The notes under the pieces: model-generated
Seen by the model: only the letters and a program-made list of their open reading frames with translations
The model's database searches: none
Told to the model about the DNA's origin: nothing
Position numbers and translations under genes: made by a program
Shown here: in pieces, positions 25,048-33,104 of the stretch
How the letters are laid out: every line of letters begins with the position of its first letter
Numbering within the stretch: position 1 is the stretch's first letter
DNA from: Chitinophagaceae bacterium
GTDB taxonomy: Bacteria > Bacteroidota > Bacteroidia > Chitinophagales > Chitinophagaceae
Assembly (NCBI GenBank): GCA_013696395.1
Contig: JACCYQ010000062.1
Location: 1-37,537 of the forward strand
DNA: 37,537 bases
Direction of reading: 5' to 3'

Positions 25048-26025
25048 TTACCTGGGTATGTCCATGGCATGTATAATCTGCCTGATTATTTCATCTTCAC
25101 TCACTCCTTCCATTTCTTTGTCAGGAGTTAAAAGGATGCGATGCCGTAAGACCGGAGTCACTACATCAAGGATATCCTCGGGTGTAACAAAATCACGTCC
25201 CTGTAATGCGGCCATAGCTTTTGAAGCATTCATGATGGCAAGGCTTGCCCGTGGCGATGCACCCAGGTAAATGGCTTTATGATGCCTTGTCTGGTGCACC
25301 AGCCGGGCTATAAACTGCATTAATTTTTCTTCTATTACCAGCGTTTTTACCTGCCGTTTAATCCCATTTAACTGTTCCGCATTTAATACAGGTTCCACCT
25401 GGTCCATAATTACTGCATTACCCAGTTCATTAAACCGGCTTAGTATTTGAACTTCTTCTTCTTCTGTGGGATAAGGGACAATAATTTTAAAAAGAAAGCG
25501 GTCCAATTGTGCTTCGGGCAATCGGTATGTTCCTTCATGCTCAATCGGATTTTGCGTTGCTAATACCATAAACGGCTGATCCATGGCGTATGTTTTACCA
25601 TCAATGGTTGCCTGCCGTTCTTCCATGATTTCAAATAATGCAGATTGTGTTTTAGCTGGTGCACGGTTTATTTCATCTATCAAAATAATATTACTGAATA
25701 CCGGGCCTTTTTTAAAAGTAAAGTTATTAACCGCAGGATCAAATACAGGAGTTCCTAAAACATCACTGGGCATCAGGTCTGGCGTAAACTGTACCCGTGA
25801 AAAACCTGCATGCAATGAACGAGCTACTAATTTAGCTGTCAGCGTTTTGGCAATGCCTGGCACACCTTCAATAAGTACATGCCCATCTGCAAGCATAGCA
25901 GTTAAAATCAGTTTCACCATTTCATCCTGGCCAATGATCACTTTTTTAATCTGGTTCCGGATATCCATTACAGCCTTATTAAGAGCCGTGAGATCGGTAC
26001 GTTGTTCAAATATTTGATCTTCCAT
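25048..26025 (-). CDS. MoxR-family AAA+ ATPase
   Basis: A 325-residue AAA+ ATPase of the MoxR group. Walker A is GVPGIAKT (54-61), Walker B ILIDE (114-118) continuing INRAPAKTQSALFEIMEER, and sensor 1 ATQNP (156-160). The arginine-finger/sensor-2 region includes LPEAQLDRFLFK and GASPRASLAIMNASKAMAAL, as usual in the family, with the C-terminal lid VTPVLRHRILL. MoxR proteins remodel or mature partner complexes together with vWA-containing proteins; the DUF58 gene immediately downstream is the presumed partner. The start lies 3 bp from the DUF4350 stop, so translation is probably coupled. The fold is certain; the client is unknown. Confidence 0.95.
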   Translation of the reverse strand: MEDQIFEQRTDLTALNKAVMDIRNQIKKVIIGQDEMVKLILTAMLADGHVLIEGVPGIAKTLTAKLVARSLHAGFSRVQFTPDLMPSDVLGTPVFDPAVNNFTFKKGPVFSNIILIDEINRAPAKTQSALFEIMEERQATIDGKTYAMDQPFMVLATQNPIEHEGTYRLPEAQLDRFLFKIIVPYPTEEEEVQILSRFNELGNAVIMDQVEPVLNAEQLNGIKRQVKTLVIEEKLMQFIARLVHQTRHHKAIYLGASPRASLAIMNASKAMAALQGRDFVTPEDILDVVTPVLRHRILLTPDKEMEGVSEDEIIRQIIHAMDIPR

Positions 26026-26028
26026 GTA

Positions 26029-27240
26029 TCAGGTTTTTTTATAAAATTTTTCAAGCTGCTTATGAAAACGGGCCAATTGATTTTCACTTATCGCCGGCGA
26101 AGTTTCAATAAATAAAATGAACTCTGTCAACTCCTTTAATTCATTTTCCGGAATCCCTGATTTCTGGTGAAGGGAACTTATAAAATTATTATCCAGGGTA
26201 TGGGTGCGTATATAATAATGATTTCGTACATACTCCAAAAAATATTGAGCCATTTTATGCGCCAGATTTTTATGATCCGATTTCTCATGATAAAGCCTGC
26301 CTATTGTCTTTATAAATTCCAGGGAATCATTTTGCACCATAGGAATAATGGGAATTAATCGTTGTTTCCGCCTGCTTTCCATAATTACAAATACCAGCAA
26401 GGTTATCAATGCGGTAAGTAAACCAGCTTTTAATCCCGGGTACTGGAACAATACACTTAACCATCCTGGTTCATTATCGCTACTTTTGTTCCATTGTTTA
26501 TTCAAATAATATTCATCCCAAATAATATTTTCAACATCAGCTGGTATTACAGATAATACCTGTTCGTAATAACGAATATTATTCTTATGCAGAATGAAAT
26601 AATTGCTGAATGCAATAGGTGCCAGGTGCAAAAATATATTTCCCTCTCCGGTTTGGAAGCGAACAAAATTTGGGTCACCTTGTTCGTCAACGGATAAAAC
26701 CTGTGTAATGGAACTGTCAATTTTATACAGGTAAGTATCGTACCTGCGGCCAGGGTAAGCAGCTTTTAATTTTTCTGGGAATGCAGGTTTATTTAAGAAG
26801 AGGATCAATGAGTCCTTTAAATCGATGGCATCAAATGAAAAACTGCTTTTGGCTTTCAGCGTTTCCAATGCTGTTAAAGTTAACCGACGCGAACTGATAA
26901 ATATATCATTTCCATTGTGGGCAAAATCTAAAAGATCAAGCATTTCATCTTCATCTGGTAAAAACTGTGGGGAAATTATGATGAGTGCCTGCCGGTGTTT
27001 TTCATTCCTTATCCAAGTTCCCTCACCTGGAAATGTTTGATTCGATAAAATATGAGCCTGGGGAAATATCCAACGAAGATTTTCAAAGGCCACATAAGCA
27101 CCATAAGGAATCTTATCCGTTTTTCGCAAGCTTATTCTTTCATCAAAGCGGCGGGGTTTATTCTTTGCATTCCCAATAAGGAGAATGATAATAGCACCAG
27201 CTAACAATACCGAAATAATATATGGGAAATATTTTCTCAC
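26029..27240 (-). CDS. DUF4350 domain membrane protein of the MoxR operon
   Basis: A 403-residue protein with an N-terminal helix (YFPYIISVLLAGAIIILLIG), an extracytoplasmic domain beginning RRFDERISLRKTDKIPYGAY, matching the DUF4350 pattern with FENLRWIFPQA, a second helix near 270-288 (AGLLTALITLLVFVIM) and a cytoplasmic C-terminal region rich in helices. DUF4350 proteins regularly sit between a MoxR ATPase and a DUF4129 or SpoIIM gene. The start overlaps the stop of the DUF4129 gene by 4 bp. The biochemical role is unknown; the membrane topology suggests it relays between the periplasm and the ATPase/vWA pair (inference). Confidence 0.85.
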   Translation of the reverse strand: MRKYFPYIISVLLAGAIIILLIGNAKNKPRRFDERISLRKTDKIPYGAYVAFENLRWIFPQAHILSNQTFPGEGTWIRNEKHRQALIIISPQFLPDEDEMLDLLDFAHNGNDIFISSRRLTLTALETLKAKSSFSFDAIDLKDSLILFLNKPAFPEKLKAAYPGRRYDTYLYKIDSSITQVLSVDEQGDPNFVRFQTGEGNIFLHLAPIAFSNYFILHKNNIRYYEQVLSVIPADVENIIWDEYYLNKQWNKSSDNEPGWLSVLFQYPGLKAGLLTALITLLVFVIMESRRKQRLIPIIPMVQNDSLEFIKTIGRLYHEKSDHKNLAHKMAQYFLEYVRNHYYIRTHTLDNNFISSLHQKSGIPENELKELTEFILFIETSPAISENQLARFHKQLEKFYKKT

Positions 27241-28049
27241 ACTTGTTTTAGTTGCCTGTAAAAATTTTCAAACTGTTCCCTGATGTCAATGAAAGATTGT
27301 ACTTGTGGTTGCCATTTGCCATACCACGAATATTCATAATATTTAACCAGCTTGTTGAAAGCAGGTGAATAATGCGAACCATATAACTGCATTCTATAAT
27401 CAAGATTTGTGAGATCCTGTTTATACTGAATGATATTATTATCATCCATTTGTTTCAGCAATTGAAGGAATAGGAGTCGTATAGCCAGCCTGAAATTATT
27501 ACTGGCTATAGCATTTTCTATTTCTTCCTTATAATTGATCTCAAAAATATTGGTAGAAAAATCTTCATTATCGGTTATTATAGTTTTTGATGCCCGTTTG
27601 AAAATGGAAATATTGCTAAAAGCCAGGTACCAGATCAGCACACTAAGAAATCCAACAACTATAAATATCCAAACCAATGTTCTAAACCATGTCTTACTGA
27701 TCAACTTGCTTAACAAAGAAATATTTTCTTGTTTGGGTTTATCCTTATGGGTGTTCTTCGCCAAATCGGCGTACCAAAAAGCATCATTCTTTTTCAAAGA
27801 ATCAATATAATTGTTGGGTACTACACGCTTGTCCATTAAATCTGCAGGATAAGCCAACTCCGAAACTTTATTAAAAATAGTATCCGCAGTTACCCATTCA
27901 TTTTCATTGTCGAAATAGGCGGTGTCATAAATTTCAGGTTGAAGATTGGAATCGATGTCTTGCTGGGCAAATAAGATGTTACCTGAAAATATTACCAAAC
28001 AGCAAGTGAATTTTTTTAGGATATACGTTGACGTTGCAAGCCTGATCAT
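27237..28049 (-). CDS. DUF4129-like membrane protein of the MoxR operon
   Basis: A 270-residue protein with a signal-peptide-like start (about 1-28, ending ILFAQ), an extracytoplasmic segment of about 90 residues, one membrane helix near 122-145 (TLVWIFIVVGFLSVLIWYLA) and a cytoplasmic C-terminal domain. That domain, with IASNNFRLAIRLLFLQLLKQ, NLDYRMQLYG and YYEYSWYGKW, fits DUF4129, where the helical bundle ends with a conserved YG/W pattern. It overlaps the genes on both sides by 4 bp, indicating translational coupling. The function of DUF4129 is not established. Confidence 0.75.
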   Translation of the reverse strand: MIRLATSTYILKKFTCCLVIFSGNILFAQQDIDSNLQPEIYDTAYFDNENEWVTADTIFNKVSELAYPADLMDKRVVPNNYIDSLKKNDAFWYADLAKNTHKDKPKQENISLLSKLISKTWFRTLVWIFIVVGFLSVLIWYLAFSNISIFKRASKTIITDNEDFSTNIFEINYKEEIENAIASNNFRLAIRLLFLQLLKQMDDNNIIQYKQDLTNLDYRMQLYGSHYSPAFNKLVKYYEYSWYGKWQPQVQSFIDIREQFENFYRQLKQV

Positions 28050-29017
28050 CCGATAACCTCCTGGTTTTTTCCAGATGCCAGCCTCCGGGAAAGTCGAATA
28101 GGATAAATTATAAAATAACCTATAAGAAATAACATAGAAATCAGTAATATGGATATGCTTATTACCATGGGCATTTTATAGTGTCGTGTTACATATCCTT
28201 CAAAAAAAGCTGCCAATATAAAAATAGGCACAAGTCCTATGACCATTTTAACGCCATCTTTGGTCCCTGTTTTTAAAGCATTGAGTCGTGTATGCGTACC
28301 AGGAAATAAAAAACTGGTTCCCATAACGATCCCTGCAGCCCCTGCAAAAATAATAGCGGCAATTTCAAGTGTGCCATGTATAAAAACGGTAAGTACCGAT
28401 TGAAGGCCCATTCCTCTTGCAAAAAAAAATTGTTCAAATGCTCCTATCCGGATAGCTTCTTTTACAATAGAACTAATGGTTAAAATGCCAAAAAATATCC
28501 CTTTCACAAAATACATGAATGAGACTATGATATTATTAATCATGATGCCCATCCAGGTAAGAAAAGGGCTGCCAGACTGATAAACACCAAATGGGTTGCC
28601 TTCCGCAATATTTTTTTCTGTCATATCCACATATCCATTTCCCAATACCTGGCGCACAAACATTTCATCGTTTTGTGCTGAAAAAAAACCAACAGCAAAG
28701 AAAACGGCAAAAAGAATAAAAGTGAAAACGATGATTTTATAATGACTATAAATGGTAAGTGGGAGATCGTATTTCCAAAAGGCTATCAACCTGCTTGATT
28801 CTTCTTTCCTGTTCTGGTAAATATTTAAATAAAATCTGGCGGCAAGTGAATTGATAAACTGCGTTATTTTACTGGAAGCATAAAAAGTTTTGGCATAGGC
28901 CAGGTCATCCACCAGCCGAATAAAATCTTTCGCCATATCATCGGCATCAGTGGGTGGAGCATTTTGTAATCTTTCCCAACGTTCCTTATTTTTTTTTATA
29001 AATAATGCTTCTCTCAA
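28046..29017 (-). CDS. SpoIIM-like (stage II sporulation protein M family) membrane protein
   Basis: A 323-residue protein. A cytoplasmic N-terminal helical region (1-85; FIRLVDDLAYAKTFYASSKI) is followed by several membrane helices: IIVFTFILFAVFFAVGFFSA, ILTISSIV, VFIHGTLEIAAIIFAGAAGI and a C-terminal pair. FIHGTLEI is the most recognisable SpoIIM-family motif. The organism type does not sporulate, so the name only marks homology; SpoIIM in Bacillus is part of a peptidoglycan-remodelling complex. It is the first gene of the five-gene operon and faces the RDD gene across a 103-bp divergent region. Confidence 0.88.
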   Translation of the reverse strand: MREALFIKKNKERWERLQNAPPTDADDMAKDFIRLVDDLAYAKTFYASSKITQFINSLAARFYLNIYQNRKEESSRLIAFWKYDLPLTIYSHYKIIVFTFILFAVFFAVGFFSAQNDEMFVRQVLGNGYVDMTEKNIAEGNPFGVYQSGSPFLTWMGIMINNIIVSFMYFVKGIFFGILTISSIVKEAIRIGAFEQFFFARGMGLQSVLTVFIHGTLEIAAIIFAGAAGIVMGTSFLFPGTHTRLNALKTGTKDGVKMVIGLVPIFILAAFFEGYVTRHYKMPMVISISILLISMLFLIGYFIIYPIRLSRRLASGKNQEVIG

Positions 29018-29074
29018 ATTTTTACTTTAAAGTTGTAAAATAATCATTTTTACCTATGTTCATATTAGCCCATT

Positions 29075-29082
29075 TATTTTTG
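29075..29082 (+). promoter_or_regulatory. Predicted -7 promoter element of the RDD gene
   Basis: TATTTTTG matches TAnnTTTG and lies 38 bp before the RDD ATG, the same distance as for valS. No clear TTG was found at the right spacing. The divergent SpoIIM operon promoter must be in the same 103-bp region but shows no good match. Confidence 0.4.
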
Positions 29083-29120
29083 CACTTATTATTCATTAAT
29101 TTGTCAGCAGGTGTAGTAAT

Positions 29121-29921
29121 ATGACAGCCATTAAAATACCAACCAGTTTTAATATTCATCTCGATTTCGAGATTCCCCCATTTCACAAGCGGTTACTGGC
29201 CTGGATCATTGACCTGTTTATCCAGATATTTTACCTGATTATTGCTCATAAAATCTATAATAAATTATACGATAATTCAGGTTCTTCATTCAGTAATCCA
29301 TATGACACCTGGGCTATTGGCCTGATGATCATACTCCCATTTTTCATTTATCATGTTGTAATGGAAATTACTATGAATGGCCAAAGTATTGGCAAAAAAA
29401 TATTACACTTAAGAGTGGTTAACGAAAACGGAGGAAAAGCAAGCATCAGCCAATTTATTATCCGCTGGTTAATCAGGACATCTGATTATATGATCCTGAT
29501 GGTGATCATATATGCTCCGCTCCAGGGACCTTATATCTTGTATGCCCTTTTAGGAAGTATATTATTATTGATAACAGACGTCACAATGGTTACAACATCC
29601 GATAAAGGACAACGAATAGGCGACTTGTTAGCTCATACCATTGTCATCAGTACTTATTCCAGAAAAAGTATGGATGATACTATTTTTTTGGAAGTACCGG
29701 AAAACTATATACCCTTATTTCCCCAGATAATGCAGTTAAGTGACCGGGATATAAATTCGATAAAACATATCCTGGATTCAGCCAATAAAAGTGGCGATTT
29801 TGAATTGGCGGAAATGGCCAGTGAAAAAATTAAAAATCATCTGAAGATTTCTACTTCCCTCTCTCCATTTGAATTTTTGGCAGTTTTGTTGAAAGATTAC
29901 AATTACCTCTCGGTAAATTAA
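29121..29921 (+). CDS. RDD family membrane protein
   Basis: A 266-residue protein. The RDD domain starts with FHKRLLAWIIDLFIQIFYLI, where the Arg and Asp of the first helix are the family's namesake residues, followed by a helix GLMIILPFFIYHVV, the signature MNGQSIGKKILHLRVVNENG, a helix in SDYMILMVIIYAPLQ and the final RIGDLLAHTIVI. Beyond the domain (about 190-266) there is a soluble, helix-rich tail with LSDRDINSIKHILDSANKSG. RDD proteins are of unknown or transport-related function. The gene diverges from the SpoIIM-MoxR-DUF58 operon, an association seen in many bacteria, so it probably belongs to the same system. Confidence 0.88.
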   Translation: MTAIKIPTSFNIHLDFEIPPFHKRLLAWIIDLFIQIFYLIIAHKIYNKLYDNSGSSFSNPYDTWAIGLMIILPFFIYHVVMEITMNGQSIGKKILHLRVVNENGGKASISQFIIRWLIRTSDYMILMVIIYAPLQGPYILYALLGSILLLITDVTMVTTSDKGQRIGDLLAHTIVISTYSRKSMDDTIFLEVPENYIPLFPQIMQLSDRDINSIKHILDSANKSGDFELAEMASEKIKNHLKISTSLSPFEFLAVLLKDYNYLSVN

Positions 29922-30009
29922 TAGGAGCATATACATTGGTAAGTGTCTTCAATAAATAATGGTTGAAGTCATTAATTATTATTTCCATAAATAAATGTGG
30001 AATGCTTTT

Positions 30010-30050
30010 AAAAAATTAATAGCAGAGACATGATGCATCCCTGCTATTAA
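30010..30050 (-). terminator. Rho-independent terminator after the DUF5362-type gene
   Basis: On the minus strand TTAATAGCAG pairs with CTGCTATTAA (ten perfect pairs, 15-base loop containing the palindrome GATGCATC), followed by TTTTTT. It lies 6 bp past the gene's stop codon. Confidence 0.75.
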
Positions 30051-30055
30051 AAAAA

Positions 30056-30538
30056 TTAACTCATGGCTGCTGCTCCAACTACTGCAATTAACAGAATGAT
30101 GGCATATAATGCAAGCATGATAATGGTAACGATTCCGAAAAACCGGAACATTGATTTAAGGTTTTGAAAAGAGCTATTCAACGCTGACTGCTCATTGGAA
30201 GCCAGAGCAGTTTTCATTTGATTAGCAAACCTAAACAGGAACAAACAGGGGAAGAAATAAATAAGCGCCAGGATAATATAAACGACAGCCATAGCACCCC
30301 CAAATCCTGGCGGCATGCCACCACCAAATCCTTCCATACCTTCTATCTCATTAGTGTTCATAAACATTGAGAAAAGGCTTCCGGCAAAAATGCCAACCAA
30401 TACAATTAAACCACACATGATAAAGCCAATAATAGCCAGGAAACGAGCCCAGCGTGCAGCATCTGCAAGGTCAACCCTGTTTGTTTCATTAATTGATAAT
30501 CCGAATAATGAGGATGATGCTGTTAATTCGTTTTCCAT
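30056..30538 (-). CDS. Small membrane protein, DUF5362-like
   Basis: A 160-residue protein with about four membrane helices: WARFLAIIGFIMCGLIVLVG, a Gly/Met-rich loop (MEGFGGGMPPGFGG), AVVYIILALIYFFPCLFLFR, and a C-terminal helix IVTIIMLALYAIILLIAVVG. The ordering LADAARWARFLAIIGFI then FRFANQMKTAL fits the DUF5362 family as I remember it, which is common in Bacteroidota and has no known function. It is a single gene with its own terminator. The family assignment is moderate; the membrane topology is clear. Confidence 0.7.
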   Translation of the reverse strand: MENELTASSSLFGLSINETNRVDLADAARWARFLAIIGFIMCGLIVLVGIFAGSLFSMFMNTNEIEGMEGFGGGMPPGFGGAMAVVYIILALIYFFPCLFLFRFANQMKTALASNEQSALNSSFQNLKSMFRFFGIVTIIMLALYAIILLIAVVGAAAMS

Positions 30539-30649
30539 AAGTTAGTTAGTTTTTGTGTAGCCTAAAAATAACCGGCTTAAACTATATAAGCAAATAATGT
30601 AGTTTATTAATATGCACACCTTATCCTTGGCATAAGGAAAAAATTTTCA

Positions 30650-32128
30650 TCAATAAGCCCGTGCAAAGAGCACCCGCTGATTTGATGGCTTACCTGTAAG
30701 AATACACTTTCCATCTTCCATTGTATTATTTAATGGAATACAGCGGATAGTTGCTTTGGTTTTATCTTTAATCATAGCTTCCGTTTCAATAGTTCCATCC
30801 CAATGTGCAGCAATAAATCCGCCTTTTTCATCTAACAGTTTTATAAATTCGTCTAAATTGTCTGCATCGGTTATTTGTTCCTGCTGGTATGCTTTTGCTT
30901 TGTTGTACATGTTTTGCTGAATGTCATCCAGCAATGTTATTATATGATGCTGCAAATTTTCAAGACTGATACTTTGCTTATCTTTTGTGTCACGCCTGGC
31001 TATTTCAACCATATTATTTTCAAGGTCTCTTGCGCCTAAAGTAACCCGCACGGGCACACCCTTCATTTCATATTCGGCAAACTTCCACCCGGGGCGGTTA
31101 TTATCATTATCATCATACTTAACACGGATACCTGCTGACTTTAAATGTTTGATTAAAATATCTGCAACCTCATCGATCTTTGATTTTTGTTCATCCCCTT
31201 TAAAGATCGGTACGATTACTACTTGTACGGGAGCAATTTTTGGAGGAAGAATAAGCCCCTGGTCGTCACTATGAGCCATGACTAAAGCACCCACCAAACG
31301 AGTACTAACGCCCCAACTGGTAGCCCACACAAATTCCAGTTGATTTTCCTTACTCAAAAATTTTACGTCAAACGCTTTAGCAAAATTCTGTCCGAGAAAA
31401 TGCGAAGTGCCAGCCTGCAAAGCTTTTCCATCCTGCATCAATGCTTCAATACAATAAGTATCCACTGCACCAGCAAATCTTTCACTTTCAGTTTTTACGC
31501 CACGAATCACTGGTAATGCCATATACTCTTCAACAAACCGGGCATATACATCAAGCATCTGCCGTGTTTCTGCAATGGCTTCATCAGCAGTGGCATGGGC
31601 TGTATGACCTTCCTGCCATAAAAATTCTGTTGTACGTAAAAATAATCGTGTTCGCATCTCCCATCTCACAACATTTGCCCATTGATTAATAAGCAATGGA
31701 AGATCCCGGTAAGATTTTATCCAGTCTTTATAGGTATTCCAGATAATAGCTTCACTGGTTGGCCTGACAATTAATTCTTCATCCAGTTTAGATTCCGGAT
31801 CAACCATGAGTGTTCCTTTTTTGTCCGGGTTTGATTTTAACCGGTAATGCGTTACAACGGCGCATTCCTTTGCGAATCCTTCTGCGTGTCCTTCTTCCAT
31901 TTCCAAAAAACTCCTGGGAACAAATAATGGGAAGTACGCATTTACATGACCGGTTTCTTTGAACATCCGATCCAATTGGTCCCGCATATTTTCCCATAAC
32001 GCATAGCCATAGGGTTTTATCACCATACATCCTCTCACGGCTGAATAATCAGCCAGGCTCCCTTTTAAAACAAGATCATTATACCATTGAGAATAGTCTT
32101 GAGACCGGGAAGTAATTTCTTTACTCAT
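30650..32128 (-). CDS. proS: Prolyl-tRNA synthetase, archaeal/eukaryal type
   Basis: A 492-residue class II synthetase. Motif 1 lies in [20 protein letters not shown], motif 2 in [20 protein letters not shown] and motif 3 in the segment around [17 protein letters not shown]. The anticodon-binding domain follows ([19 protein letters not shown]), and the C-terminal extension ends in a Tyr (RVLFARAY), the mark of the archaeal/eukaryal subgroup, which lacks the bacterial editing insertion between motifs 2 and 3. The zinc-binding cysteines of that extension are mostly lost (only one near KCILTGK). It attaches proline to tRNA-Pro. It is transcribed alone. Confidence 0.96.
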   Translation of the reverse strand: MSKEITSRSQDYSQWYNDLVLKGSLADYSAVRGCMVIKPYGYALWENMRDQLDRMFKETGHVNAYFPLFVPRSFLEMEEGHAEGFAKECAVVTHYRLKSNPDKKGTLMVDPESKLDEELIVRPTSEAIIWNTYKDWIKSYRDLPLLINQWANVVRWEMRTRLFLRTTEFLWQEGHTAHATADEAIAETRQMLDVYARFVEEYMALPVIRGVKTESERFAGAVDTYCIEALMQDGKALQAGTSHFLGQNFAKAFDVKFLSKENQLEFVWATSWGVSTRLVGALVMAHSDDQGLILPPKIAPVQVVIVPIFKGDEQKSKIDEVADILIKHLKSAGIRVKYDDNDNNRPGWKFAEYEMKGVPVRVTLGARDLENNMVEIARRDTKDKQSISLENLQHHIITLLDDIQQNMYNKAKAYQQEQITDADNLDEFIKLLDEKGGFIAAHWDGTIETEAMIKDKTKATIRCIPLNNTMEDGKCILTGKPSNQRVLFARAY

Positions 32129-32321
32129 CGTAGTTAAACCATTTATACCCCGCCTTTTAACGAGGAAAAAAAATTGTAATAAATAGAGCTTTTCTTTACC
32201 ATTTAGTTAACAGCAAAATTTGCATTTTTACAGTGTGATAGCAAAGATGCAACCCATTCAGATTGCATTCAAGTGGCACAAATGTAGTAACTTCAATAAT
32301 AAACCGATTAAACTCATTGCC

Positions 32322-32990
32322 ATGAAATCTTCAATTATACTTTTAGCATTTATTGCATTGATTATTAGTAGTTGCACAACTGCTTATAAAACCGGTCAAA
32401 CCCCGGATGATGTATATTTTTCACCGGAAAGGCCAGCTAATGAATATGTTAGGGTTGAAAAAGATGATGACCGTTATTACGAAGGCAGTGATGAATACTA
32501 TGAAGACCGTTACCTACGGATGAAAGTAATGAATCGCACCCGCTGGTCTGATCTGGATGATTATTATTATTACAACCGGTATAATTATTCATACAACAAT
32601 ATTTATTACAATAATCCCTGGAATCCCTATAACTACTGGAATCATTATTATAATCCATACAGCACTGGTGTAATTATTCTGAATCCCAAAAACACAACCG
32701 CCAATGCAGGCCCCAGAAGAATTAACCTGAATGCATATAATAACAGTCAATTATTGAATAGTAATTATACAAATCCAAAAGTTCAAAATAACGGTTACCG
32801 GCCTTATACACCTTCATCCGGAAATTCCCGGGCTCGTAATTCTGATGCCGGCAGGTCGATAAGAGACATTTTTGGAAACAATAACAATTCAACCAACAAC
32901 ACTCCGTCGCGCAGCAGTACAACAACCAGCAGCAGCAGTAGTAGTAGTGGAAGCAGCAGCGGTTCAACTGCCCCCAGAAGAAAGTTCTAA
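32322..32990 (+). CDS. Tyr/Asn- and Ser-rich lipoprotein of unknown function
   Basis: A 222-residue protein from the ATG at 32322; an upstream in-frame ATG at 32220 would add 34 residues that would bury the signal. The start MKSSIILLAFIALIISSC has a lipobox with Cys18. Residues about 45-65 are acidic (EKDDDRYYEGSDEYYEDR), about 79-115 are dominated by Tyr, Asn and Trp (DDYYYYNRYNYSYNN and onward), and the last 40 are Asn- then Ser-rich (SSSSSSSGSSSGS) ending PRRKF. No globular domain is recognised. Similar small surface lipoproteins are frequent in the phylum. The Ser tract is encoded by AGC/AGT triplet repeats (about 32929-32960), which could vary in length. Confidence 0.75.
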   Translation: MKSSIILLAFIALIISSCTTAYKTGQTPDDVYFSPERPANEYVRVEKDDDRYYEGSDEYYEDRYLRMKVMNRTRWSDLDDYYYYNRYNYSYNNIYYNNPWNPYNYWNHYYNPYSTGVIILNPKNTTANAGPRRINLNAYNNSQLLNSNYTNPKVQNNGYRPYTPSSGNSRARNSDAGRSIRDIFGNNNNSTNNTPSRSSTTTSSSSSSSGSSSGSTAPRRKF

Positions 32991-33104
32991 TTAAACGAAG
33001 TGTTTTTTTTACCCTTAAGAACCGGCCAGGAGGTTGCTTAAAGATAAAGTTTTGCATAAACTACTGATCCCTGTATTGAAATGTAACCCACATAAATAAA
33101 TCAA

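Noticed and set aside
30621-30639. CCTTAT-CCTTGGC-ATAAGG hairpin after proS as terminator
   Set aside because: On the proS strand it is preceded, not followed, by the T-run, so it lacks terminator features in the needed direction.
32220-32321. 34-residue N-terminal extension of the lipoprotein
   Set aside because: It would place the lipobox signal in the interior of the protein; the start at 32322 gives a standard lipoprotein signal.
32925-32962. Short triplet repeat taken for a CRISPR or tandem-repeat array
   Set aside because: It is a Ser-codon run within the lipoprotein gene with no spacers.
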